Origin: Ophiobolus disseminans
Lineage: Eukaryota; Ascomycota; Dothideomycetes; Pleosporales; Phaeosphaeriaceae
Reading direction: 5' to 3'
NCBI GenBank assembly: GCA_010093685.1
Contig: MU006240.1
Coordinates: 169,632 to 185,247 of the forward strand
DNA length: 15,616 nucleotides
Shown: one piece after another, positions 1 to 7,838 of the stretch
How the letters are laid out: the number at the start of each line of letters is the position of its first letter
How positions within the stretch are numbered: the stretch's first letter is position 1
The notes under the pieces: model-generated
What the model saw: the letters and a program-made list of their open reading frames with translations, nothing else
What the model was told of the DNA's origin: nothing
Database searches by the model: none
Position numbers and translations under genes: made by a program

Positions 1-455
1 ATTTTATATTACTAGTATCTTCTCTACTCTTTACCCTACTTCCGTTGCGGCTATTACGTTATTAGCACGTGATAGTAGCCTCCTACTAGAAGAGGAATAG
101 CCTGTTTCTACATACAGGCTACAATCCACGCCTCCTCTTGACAAGAACAACAAGAAGAAGAAATATACTAAAGCTAGGATATCTTAGATAGTACTACTAC
201 TAAGATCTAAGAAGAGATCTCGTTCCTGCAGCATAATATAGAAAAGAGACAAGAAGTTGTTAGAGAATTGAGGTTTAAGCCGAGGCCGATCACGGGATTA
301 GAGCCGGAAGCTCGGGGATCAAGGCCCCGACGTAGGGTATATAACCTGGATTTTCATCTAATCTTTCCTAAGTAGTTATCTGATCAATACACTTATTTTA
401 ATTAAAGTTCTAACGTCTCTTAGCAACAACAGAAGTTTAATAAACTCTTCTAGAG
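1..455. other. RIP-degraded repeat DNA with a small GC-rich island
   Basis: No gene is supported. Most of the stretch is AT-rich and dense in TAG/CTA like the LINE that follows, and may be the degraded end of that LINE's first ORF, but no ORF1 motif is recognisable. About 270-345 is markedly richer in G+C and is followed by a TATA-like motif (TATATAA near 339), which could be a piece of an LTR. It starts near TGTTAGAG (254) and ends near TTCTAAC (407-413), but there is no terminal CA and no target duplication, so an LTR call is not made. Confidence 0.4.
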
Positions 456-1635
456 CTAGCATTTGCAAAACGAACAGACATAGTTCTAGTACAAGAGCTA
501 AGCGCATAGCTAGATAGTAGAGATAGTAGCTGGTTTTTATTTCTACATCCATTCTATACTCTAGTCTTGCTAAAATTAGACAAGAGGCCTAGAACAGCTA
601 TCTACATCCGCTTAGAAGCTGCAATTAAACACAAGCAAAGAGATGATCTTAGTATAGATAACGACCTTTAAGTACTAGAAATCTTAGGGCCTACAGAGCG
701 CTTTCTGCTTCTAAACATTTACAGTAAAAAGGAGCTTATAGAGGACTCTACCTTACAACTACAAGGAGCAAGGATAGTAGAAAGAGCTCTTCTACCTCTT
801 TAACTCACACTACTCTTTCTTATTGCAGGAGACTTTAATAGCTACAGCTCTATATAGAATACTGCAATATAGAACTTAAACTAGAAAGCAAAACAACTAC
901 AAGACTAGCTAGAGAGGCACAGATGCGTGCTGCTAAATGCAGCGTAGGAGTAGACCTTTTTTAGGTCTAATCTAAGATCTACATTAATTATAGATCTAGC
1001 CTTTATTATAGGCTTTAAGCAGAACACTTAGGACATGTAGCATAGAGCAGAAGACACAGGCTTAGACTATATTACAATTAGCTTCTCCTGCTATACAAAG
1101 CACATAGAGAGGTTTCTTAACCCCTTACAAGATAGGCCCTATAAGCTAGAGAAGGCAGACTAGGAAAAGTTTGCAATAACGCTACAAGAACAGATAGCAG
1201 GCAACAAACTTATGTAAATACTTAAGGCTATAAATGCCTAGGCAGATAAGATAGAGCAAAGTAACCTTTCTCTGCCACTCTAGCTGCAGGAAGACCTAGA
1301 CAACGCTACAGACCTTCTTACAAAGAGTATCTAAGAAGTAGCTAATAAAGCTATCCTAAAAGCAAGATGCTGCAAGAGATCTAAGCCGTAGTGGAGCAAA
1401 GAGCTAGCAGAGAAGAGAAAATAAGCAAGTAAAGCTATACGCGTCTAGCAGAAGCATCCTACACCTACAAACACAAACAAAGCGTAAGCAAGAAGAGAGT
1501 AGTACCTATAGGTAATGAAGAAAGCCAAATTAAGCTATTAGAACACCTTCCTGCAAGATGCTAAAGGCAAAGATATCTTTAAAGCGCTACGCTACACTAA
1601 GAAGAGAACTATAAGAGCTATCCTAGAACTGTAAT
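456..1635 (+). pseudogene. LINE apurinic-type endonuclease domain (broken)
   Basis: One frame shows the landmarks of the LINE AP-endonuclease fold. DIVLVQE at 477-497 carries the catalytic Glu, then come ERFLLLNIYS (about 690-720), IAGDFNS (822-842) and IIDLAFII (987-1010). All lie in one register with many TAG/TAA stops between them. Downstream of about 1010 the frame runs through the charged linker between endonuclease and RT and reaches LRYTKKRTIRAILEL (about 1587-1631), which resembles the stretch just before RT in related fungal LINEs. The frame then resumes after the inserted block at about 2246 with FTTTLFSS, also a typical pre-RT motif. The protein is non-functional. Confidence 0.75.
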
Positions 1636-2236
1636 ACTAACAGAATAGAGAGACAAGAATAGCAAAGGAATTTAAAGAGTAGCAGCTACTCTCTAGCTCA
1701 AGGAGAGTGCTAGCTGCCTACTACTAGCTTAAGCTAGGAAAGAGCTTCTTTAAGCAATTTTCTAGGGCTATAGGCAAGGACGACAAGGGAGAATGCTTTA
1801 GCAGTTGCAGGGCCCTACAGACGCTAGAACACCTTCTCCTACACTGCAAGCACTATACAAAAGAGAGGAAAATGATGTTAAACACACTAGACGTGCCTAC
1901 TCTAACGCTATAATAGCTATTTAGTACTGCAAAGGGAAGTGCTGCGTTAATAGACTTCTTAAGGAAAACAGAGATTGCTACAGCAAGATAGCTGCTAGTA
2001 GCAGGAGCCCTCTAAGGGCATATAATAACGACAAAATCGCAAAGAAAGATAGAAAGAGAGAATAGGCAGGAATGCACAACGCAGATAAAAGACTGCAGCT
2101 GATAGCACTAAGCGTAGACTCTAGAAAAGAGAGATTAGCAAGGTATGCGCAGCGCTCTATAGTCCCTAGGACTGCATAAGCTTTATTGTATTTATGCTAG
2201 CAATAGGTAGTGCAATGTAAATGATATAAAAAAAAA
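1636..2236 (+). mobile_element. 5'-truncated LINE copy (C-terminus, 3' UTR, A-tail) inserted in the LINE
   Basis: This block repeats the LINE C-terminal region: AYYQLKLGKSFFKQF followed by ECFSSC...HLLLHCKHY, the same motifs seen at 5255-5400. It continues into a 3' UTR ending in a run of nine A (2228-2236). The UTR (about 2060-2236) is matched by the reverse complement of 15441-15616. The block sits between the endonuclease and RT parts of the main LINE, which resume in a compatible frame on either side, so I read it as a separate 5'-truncated insertion. The exact left edge is uncertain. A short GTAAT (1631-1635 and 2245-2249) may be the remains of a target duplication. The alternative is two tandem LINE fragments. 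Confidence 0.6.
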
Positions 2237-2244
2237 TTTAAAGA

Positions 2245-3640
2245 GTAATGTACAGCCTTTACAACAACTCTATTCTCTAGCCCTCTACGCACAAACACAT
2301 AACTACACTAGAGTAGATATATATAAGAAAAGTGGGACTAGAAAGAAGAGCTAGACGAGATCGAAGTCTATAATGCTATCTTTGCTAGCAATCTAAAGAA
2401 AGCGCTAGGCACAGATTAGCTCTTCTTCGCTATTCTTCGCTATTCTACGCAAGGCCTACAAAGCAACAAGCAAAGTGTTTTTTCTTCTCTATAGGGCGCT
2501 GTTTGTTGCAGGATACTACCCTAGGGCTTAGAGAGAAGCAATTGGAGTTATACTACCAAAAGCAAACAAAAAGAACTACTTGCTACTAAAAGCCTACAGA
2601 GTTATCTCTATTTTAAATTGCTTAGGAAAAGCATTTAAGAAGATCCTAGCTACAAGGCTAAGCTACCTAGCAGAGATAGGAGACCTCCTGCAACACACAC
2701 AGATAGGAGGAAGAAAGCAGAAATTAGCGCTAGATGCCTGCCTCCTCCTGCAGTTAAAAGTTTAAGAAGCGTAGCTAAAGAAGTATACTACTACACTATT
2801 ATTTGTTAATATAAAAGGAGCCTTTAACTATATAGCAGCAAACTAGCTGCTAGCTATGTGCAAAAAACTTCAACTTCTATTTGCATTCATTAGGTAGATT
2901 AGCTTCTTTCTATCTAAACGCTCTATTAAACTTAAGTTTAATAGCTAAACTTAAGTGCTACAAAGCATAGAGATTGGTATACCTTAAGGATCGCTAATCT
3001 CGCCTATTCTCTTTCTTCTCTACATTAGAGACATCTGCAAAATAAGGCTAGGCACCTTTACCTTCTCTTACATTAACAATATATGTATTAGAGCAAGCGC
3101 AAGACTAATAAAGAGGCTAAAGCAAACACTAGAAGAGACTGCAAAGGCTATACTTTAGGAAGCTTAAGAAAGCGCAATTGAATTTAATATAGAAAAGACA
3201 GAGCTTCTCTATGCTAGCCATAAGAGAGTAATTAAAGCAGAACCTATTTAAGTAGAAGAAAGCCTAATTTAGCTAAGCAGCTGTGTCTGCTAGCTTAGCT
3301 TCTTCCTAGACAATAAGCTATCGTATAAAAAGCATGTTCAAAACAAGGTTGCTATAGCACAGCAAGTCTTCTAGCGCCTGCTACGCCTAGGAAATACTTA
3401 AAGAGGCTTAAGTACACAGGCAACAAGGCAGCTCTACGTTGCGTGCGTCTCCTTAGTGGCAGACTATAGAGTGCAGCTATAGTAGGGCAAAAGAAAAAAC
3501 TTCTTACTTAAGGAGTATCAGCTACTGCAGAACTTAGCGCTACGCTAAATTCTTAGGGCCTTTAAAGGATCACCTACTAAGGCTATAGAAAATAAAGCAG
3601 GAACCTTGCTAATAAAACTCTAAGCTAAAAAGCTCTGCTA
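2245..3640 (+). pseudogene. LINE reverse transcriptase domain (RIP-mutated, frameshifted)
   Basis: The pre-RT segment EIEVYNAIFASN (from 2357) leads into FFLLYRALFVAGYYPRA, KAYRVISILNCLGKAFKKI (about 2590-2645) and IGGRKQKLALDA. The catalytic blocks are recognisable but damaged. FVNIKGAFNYI stands where a D-x-KGAFD block is expected. GIP-stop-GS (2976-2993) has TAA in place of the Gln codon. The YxDD box reads YINN (3069-3080), both aspartates having become Asn by G-to-A change. A 10-bp duplication at 2426-2445 shifts the frame. Catalysis is therefore abolished by stops, by a frameshift and by loss of the metal-binding residues. A 61-residue open stretch at 2580-2765 is only a surviving gap between stops. 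Confidence 0.85.
2426..2445 (+). repeat. 10-bp tandem duplication TTCGCTATTC causing a frameshift
   Basis: TTCGCTATTC occurs twice head to tail. Upstream the LINE frame reads EIEVYNAIFASNLKKALGTD. Downstream the RT frame is offset by one base. Deleting one 10-bp copy joins them into LFFAILRKAYKATSK, so the duplication is the cause of the shift. Confidence 0.75.
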
Positions 3641-4310
3641 ACAATATGTTATTAGAATCCTATCTTTAGGAAAAAACTATTCTATTAGAGAAGCAATACA
3701 GTAACAGAAGCAGCTTTGGATTAGCACATAGCTAAGAGAGCTTGCAAACAGAACACAAGAACAACGCAATATAGGAGAGATCTCTATTTTTCTAGCTAAG
3801 CCGTAGAGCAAGCTAGCTTTAGCCTAAGCTAGCATTACTATCTTAAAAAGCAGTAAGTCTAAAACAGTAAACCGCCACAAGCAATAGCTGCAAGACTAAA
3901 AAGAGAAAGAGAAGAAAACTACACTAGTGCTGCTATACACAGACGGCTTAATAATAGAAGAGGAAGTAGCTGCAGGATACTGTTAAGTTTCTGCACAGGG
4001 CACATTTATCTAAGCCAAAAACTAGAGCCTAGGAGACAAGGTAGAGATTATAGACGCCGAGCTTGCAGCAGTGCACAACGCTCTTAAGAACCTCTAAAGA
4101 CAAAACCTATAAGGAAAGGAAATACACGTCTTTATAGACAGCTAAGCAGCTCTTAAAAGGCTACAAAAGGTCTCTCTAACAGGAGGCTAAAAGTGTACTA
4201 TAAAATTACAGAACACTGCAAACAGATTGCACTACAGAATAACAAGATCCTAATAACCTAGGTCCTAGGACACTAAGAGATTTAAGGCAACGAGTACGCA
4301 GATAGGCTAG

Positions 4311-4639
4311 TGTAAGGGGCTAGGCAGAAGACTGCAGAAAGGCTAGGTTTAACCGTGATGAATTCGATAGAGACTATCTAGAGCTAGAGAACAGGCTGTC
4401 TAAATAGGCAGACTGCTAGTTTCTAGAAGTTTCTACATACATTAGCATATGTTATTATTTGTAATCTTCTATAATAGCTAGAACATTCCAGGACATTCTA
4501 TAATGCTCTATAGTGTTCTATGCTCTTCTACAATATTCTATGATCTTCTATAATGTTCTATGCTCTTCTATAATGTTCTATGCTCTTCTATTAAACCGAA
4601 GTGACTCTACTAAGGATAGCAGAGGTCTAACCTCTTATA
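4311..4639 (-). mobile_element. Solo LTR-like / TIR element, copy 1 (329 bp), with 5-bp target duplication
   Basis: The insert begins TGTAAGGGGCTAGGC and ends with the near-inverted GTCTAACCTCTTATA; allowing transitions, both ends fit TGTAAGRGGYTAGRC. It is flanked by GCTAG on both sides (4306-4310 and 4640-4644). Removing the element plus one GCTAG restores the LINE frame (ADRLAKAG), so this is a genuine insertion. TG...CA-type ends and a 5-bp duplication suit a solo LTR, while 15-bp inverted ends are longer than most LTRs have, so a short DNA element remains possible. Inside are four copies of a 20-bp repeat (4512-4591). No coding capacity. It is the reverse complement of 5567-5875; the strand given is relative to that copy. 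Confidence 0.7.
4512..4591 (-). repeat. 20-bp tandem repeat, four copies
   Basis: Four head-to-tail 20-mers close to AATGTTCTATGCTCTTCTAT lie inside the left LTR-like copy. The right copy (5567-5875) has three. That one-unit difference accounts for the whole length difference between the two copies (329 against 309 bp). Confidence 0.75.
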
Positions 4640-4821
4640 GCTAGCTAAGGCGGGCTTAAAACAAAAGGCAAAGGACCCTCTTAATACGCTTAGCTATCTT
4701 AAAAGAAAGGCAAAAGAGGAGATCCTACACACATAGAAACAAGACTAGAAACAAACAAAGAGAAGAGAAAAGGGCAAGGCCTACAGCAAGGCTACACAAG
4801 ATACACTGAAGATCTTATACA

Positions 4822-5230
4822 AGATGCAGCTAGGCTAGTAAATAGGTATAGGTTGGGTTGGGGTTGGGTTGCCTCACGTGATACCCCAGGTATACCCCAA
4901 CCCTAACCTAGATTTTTTGCGCTAGTACTAGGTAGAGGTTGGGTTACGGTCGCACAGACCTTGGGTTGGGGTTAGGTCGCATAGACGTGATTTTGAGCTA
5001 ATAGAATACGTTATCACGGCTGATTATCACATACCTGATTGGCTACACCCCTGTCTGGGTCTGACGTAATATAACCCAACCTCTACCCGCGCTAGAGCTA
5101 CCACAACCCAACCACAACCACAGGTCCATGCGACCCTAACCCAACCTATACCCAGAGGCTCGTGCGACCCCAACCCAACCTATACCCACTGCTGGGTACC
5201 CCGAACCCATTTACCAGCCTAGATGCAGCT
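4822..5230. mobile_element. MITE A: 389-bp element (4832-5220) with 12-bp TIRs and 10-bp target duplications
   Basis: The direct repeat AGATGCAGCT lies at 4822-4831 and 5221-5230. Between them the element starts AGGCTAGTAAAT and ends ATTTACCAGCCT, a 12-bp terminal inverted repeat with one mismatch. Excising it with one duplication rejoins the LINE frame (YKMQL-LSGPKK), which proves it is an insertion. It has no ORF and needs a transposase from elsewhere. The 10-bp duplication is typical of Mutator-like elements, which is an inference. The subterminal regions carry GGGTTGGG-type arrays facing inward from both ends, including GGTTGGGTTGGGGTTGGGTT at 4851-4870. It is richer in G+C and CpG than the LINE around it, so it looks barely touched by RIP. 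Confidence 0.8.
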
Positions 5231-5566
5231 ACTTTCTGGCCCTAAGAAAGTATAGACTGCTTACTACTAGCTTAAGCTTAGAAAAGGCTTTTTTAAGCAA
5301 TTCTCTAATGCTATAGGCAAAGACGACACAGGAGAATGCTTTGGTAGCTGCAAGTCCTTGCAAACACCTTAGCACCTTCTTCTACACTGTAAGCACTATA
5401 GAAGAGAGAGAAAGAGAATAGCAATAGCCCTAGACACGTCTTTTCTTACACTACTACAACTCTTTAGCACAACAAAGAGAAGAGCTGCCTTACTAACCTT
5501 TCTAAAAAACACTAATATTACTACAGCTAATTAGCTGCTAGCAGTAGGAGCTCCTTAAGCCTACTA

Positions 5567-5875
5567 TGTAAGAGGTTAGACCTCTGCTATCCTTAGTAGA
5601 GTCACTTCGGTTTAATAGAAGAGTATAGAATATTATAGAAGAGCATAGAACATTATAGAAGAGCATAGAACACTATAGAGCATTATAGAATGTCCCGGAA
5701 TGTTCTAGCTATTGCAGAAGATTATAAATAATGACATATGCTAATGTATGTAGAAACTTCTAGAAACTAGCAGTCTGCCTATTTAGACAGCCTATTCTCT
5801 GGCTCTGGATAGTCTCTATCGAATTCATCTCTGTTCAACCTAGCCTTCCTGCTGTCTTTAGCCTAGCCCCTTACA
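5567..5875 (+). mobile_element. Solo LTR-like / TIR element, copy 2 (309 bp), inverted relative to copy 1
   Basis: It starts TGTAAGAGGTTAGAC and ends GCCTAGCCCCTTACA, and is the reverse complement of 4311-4639 apart from transitions and one missing 20-bp repeat unit. It abuts the LINE C-terminus on its left, where the LINE is cut before its 3' UTR. On its right is unrelated sequence. The flanks (TACTA and TTTAA) do not match, so unlike copy 1 it has no target duplication. Either one side has been deleted or it is the end of a larger rearranged element. The first bases contain the small palindrome GAGGTTAGACCTC. Confidence 0.65.
5615..5674 (+). repeat. 20-bp tandem repeat, three copies
   Basis: Three head-to-tail copies close to ATAGAAGAGCATAGAACATT lie inside the right LTR-like copy. 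This is the reverse complement of the four-copy array at 4512-4591. Confidence 0.75.
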
Positions 5876-6548
5876 TTTAAATTCGATTAACTACTTAAGT
5901 AGCTAGTGTGGCCATCGAGTCTCTAGTCCTAACTTACTAAGAGTGACTAGAATAAAGTAGCCTTCTATCTTATCTCTTAAGAGACTGCACTATAGACACA
6001 ACAATACACACGTTAAACTCTAACACTTATTATTCTTATTAGAACTCTATTATCTGTAATGACGCAGGCAAGACAAGAGATCCGAATTCGGTGTAGTCTT
6101 ACGTCAGAGGCATATGGGAGTGCGTGGGAGAACCGTAACCTAAGATCAATTGACACCTATAGGTCTTGTACGAAAGGATTGCAGAAAACTGCCTATCTAC
6201 ATCTAGGGAACAGCGAGCTTAAATACATGTAGGCTAGGGAGGGCTGAGTCAGAACGAAGCTAGGCTCAAGTCCGAGTCGAATCCGGGTTGAGTCCAGGTT
6301 CGGTCATGGCTGTGGCTGTAACGAGGGAGGACATAAGTGTCTAAGTCCGGTGTTATCAACGGTGTTCTTCTATACTTCTCTGAGGTCCTGGCTTGTCCGG
6401 TCTCACACGAGTTCGGGTGTTCCAGGCTCTTAGCCTTAGGTAGGCGGAAGGATGACAAGGAGGTGTGGCGCTGATAGTAGGGCTTCTGTGAGTTTAGGAC
6501 AGACAACGAGAGGTCGTTCTTGCGAAGCTTCAACCAACACTATGAGAG
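5876..6548. other. Gene-free repeat-like DNA, AT-rich then mixed
   Basis: From 5876 to about 6085 the DNA is AT-rich and RIP-like. From there G+C rises. A 94-codon frame on the - strand (6249-6533) shows no recognisable domain, and its composition (Ser, Arg, Pro and Thr scattered) does not look like a protein fold. The stretch near 6270-6300 has repeated GAGTCC/GAATCC words but forms no tRNA. I see no gene here. Confidence 0.5.
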
Positions 6549-6943
6549 TGTAACAGATATTCAATTTAGGTAAAGAGACCTTGCACTGACTATCTTATGG
6601 AAGATTGACTACGAAGAGAAACCATAACCTGAGAGATCCTCCTCTGCTATATAGTCCCATTCTTCGTCTTGTCCTGTATTCCGTTCTGCCGCAATTCGTG
6701 CTGTTCTGCCATCCTTCTAGCGTTCTGCGTGCAGAACGCTGCCAAGGCTGCCGAACGCGCTACTGCAGGCAGTACGCGCTAGCGGGTCACGTGACCCGCT
6801 AAGCGCGGGGCATCCTGTGTCATTCTTTCCCGGGCCCTGTGGCTTACCTGCGGCTGATTCCTTATTACTGTCATTGCCTGGACGCGAGTACATCTGCTGT
6901 GAGGTGTCCGTAACATCCGGCCCTAGTAGGTTGCCTCGTTACA
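6549..6943. mobile_element. Possible degraded LTR (TGTAAC...GTTACA), tentative
   Basis: The stretch begins TGTAACAG and ends CGTTACA, giving 6-bp inverted ends with TG...CA. It holds a TATA-like CTATATAG (about 6647-6654) and a hairpin cluster (6719-6806), all compatible with an LTR. There is no matching target duplication (GAGAG against TTATC) and no second copy in the window. A + strand frame of 65 codons (6605-6802) has no recognisable content. Treat this as a suggestion only. Confidence 0.25.
6719..6806. repeat. Cluster of three consecutive inverted repeats centred on a CACGTG palindrome
   Basis: Three hairpins sit side by side. AGCGTTCTGC-GT-GCAGAACGCT occupies 6719-6740. TACTGC-AG-GCAGTA occupies 6761-6774 and can be extended by GCG/CGC with a one-base bulge. 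The perfect 20-bp palindrome AGCGGGTCACGTGACCCGCT is at 6781-6800 and is extended by GCGCT (6776-6780) and AGCGC (6802-6806) around one unpaired base. The centre is the E-box-type core CACGTG. The function is unknown. It could be a protein-binding region of an LTR promoter or a structured RNA element. Confidence 0.75.
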
Positions 6944-7085
6944 TTATCTAACATGTGTAGCTAGCTTACTAGTAGAATACGTTAATAGATAGCTTAAGAT
7001 CTAAATTTCAGATAAACATAAAAGCCTTAGTAAGTAATTATAGAGAGAAAAGAGAGTAGAAAGTAAAGAGTAGAATACGATCTTG
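6944..7085. other. AT-rich tail between the repeats and the first gene
   Basis: A short RIP-like, purine-rich stretch with the word TAGAATACG at two places and no coding signal. It ends at the stop codon of the - strand gene that follows, so it probably supplies that gene's 3' UTR. Confidence 0.4.
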
Positions 7086-7838
7086 TTATATAGCGCTAGA
7101 AATAATCAAAAACTGTACTGTCCGCCTAAGATCAATCTCCTTCTTTAGCATCAGCAAGCAAGTGGCGATTACCAAAGCCTCACCGATCCCATTCGCGTCG
7201 TCGCCTAGCACCAGTTCACCGCCATGGCCGGCGCTACAGGACCTGCTACCAGGTGTGCGTGTCTCATCGTTCCTAAGAAGTGCTGCGAGTCTCTTTCCAT
7301 TGAGTGTCAGCACAAGTGCGGTGCCTTTTGCACCCTTCGCCCCGAAGCCTCTCTCTCTTTTGTACTTCCACGTACAGGTGCGGCCGTCGGGAAGCAGAAA
7401 TGTATGGTTCCGCGAGGTCCACTTCGAGATGGTCTTAATCTCTTGAAACTCGCCCTCAGCAAGATCAAGGCGATTTAGGACAGGATCCCTGGATGGCCCA
7501 AAGTAGTATGTCGTGTTGACGAGCGGGCATCCGTCTGCATCTGTTAAGACGCAGTTGCCGGAATTTCGTTTTGCCCGTGTTGACTTGTATACGAGGCTGC
7601 TATCAACGCCGTGAATTGTGGTTTCGAGCTCTGAGGGTGGTAAAGGCAAACGCATCAGGGCGATGCCGCGAGTATTGACATAGAAGGATTTGATCGGTGT
7701 AAAGCATAGCTCAGAAGCCCCGAGTGTGGTGTTGCTGTCGATGGAGGCCGAGTCACTGATCATAAGCTCTTTCCTGTCCTGCGCAGATACGAGCTTGAGG
7801 TCGATGGCTGGCGACTCGTGCAATGTGGTGGTGCTCAT
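7086..7838 (-). CDS. Uncharacterised fungal protein, tubby/LURP-one-like features, 250 aa
   Basis: A single intronless frame with ordinary coding composition, quite unlike the RIP-damaged DNA beside it. There is no signal peptide and no membrane helix. The middle holds SKWTSRNHTFLLPDGRTCTW followed by KYKRERGF (about residues 139-166), then LVLTLNGKRLAALLRND. This is the pattern of beta-strands with W..R.H.F.LPDGR.Y.WKY seen in fungal proteins with a tubby/LURP-one-like barrel (DUF6593-type). The C-terminus (GEALVIATCLLMLKKEIDLR) looks like one amphipathic helix. The function is not known. I chose the Met at 7838 because it gives the full open frame and sits in a reasonable context (GCCATGAGC). 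It is the gene nearest the transposon block. The gene is likely real; the family assignment is tentative. Confidence 0.6.
   Translation of the reverse strand: MSTTTLHESPAIDLKLVSAQDRKELMISDSASIDSNTTLGASELCFTPIKSFYVNTRGIALMRLPLPPSELETTIHGVDSSLVYKSTRAKRNSGNCVLTDADGCPLVNTTYYFGPSRDPVLNRLDLAEGEFQEIKTISKWTSRNHTFLLPDGRTCTWKYKRERGFGAKGAKGTALVLTLNGKRLAALLRNDETRTPGSRSCSAGHGGELVLGDDANGIGEALVIATCLLMLKKEIDLRRTVQFLIISSAI

Larger units (their letters stand above)
456..5566 (+). mobile_element. Tad1-like LINE retrotransposon, RIP-inactivated, carrying nested insertions
   Basis: A non-LTR retrotransposon second ORF can be followed in order: endonuclease (456-1635), reverse transcriptase (about 2350-3640), RNase H (about 3930-4310, continuing at 4645) and a C-terminal Cys/His segment (about 5320-5420). 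This order, with RNase H after RT, is that of fungal Tad1-clade LINEs. The frame is riddled with TAG and TAA, so nothing functional can be made. Three foreign blocks interrupt it: about 1636-2236, 4311-4639 and 4832-5220. The last two restore an open LINE frame when removed with one target duplication. The 3' end is lost at 5566, where an LTR-like element begins. ORF1 is not identifiable. Confidence 0.85.
3925..5566 (+). pseudogene. LINE RNase H domain and C-terminal Cys/His segment (split by two insertions)
   Basis: RNase H motifs follow in order: LLYTDG with the first acidic residue (Asp codon 3942-3944), IIDAELAAVHNAL with Glu (about 4050-4085), VFIDS-stop-AAL (4128-4152), and a GH..I.GNEYAD block (4270-4303). 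The TAA codons in that last block sit where Arg (CGA) would fit. A one-base indel near 4240-4258 shifts the frame before it. ADRL is then cut by the LTR-like element and resumes as AKAGLKQKAKDPLNTLSYLK from 4643. A second cut by the MITE falls after YKMQL. The tail has ECFGSCK...HLLLHCKHY (about 5332-5400), the zinc-knuckle-like end usual for these elements. Confidence 0.8.

Noticed and set aside
2580..2765. Open 61-codon frame as a small gene
   Set aside because: It is a fragment of the LINE reverse transcriptase between two RIP stops.
4851..5200. Telomere-like GGGTTGGG/CCCTAACCC repeats as a chromosome end or internal telomere
   Set aside because: The runs are short, irregular and face inward from both ends of an element with terminal inverted repeats and a 10-bp target duplication, with LINE sequence on both sides. 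They belong to the MITE.
6270..6300. GAGTCGAATCC resembling a tRNA T-arm
   Set aside because: No acceptor, D-arm or anticodon stem can be paired around it.
6249..6533. 94-codon - strand frame in the repeat region
   Set aside because: No domain, no start context of note, low-information composition, and surrounded by repeat-like DNA.
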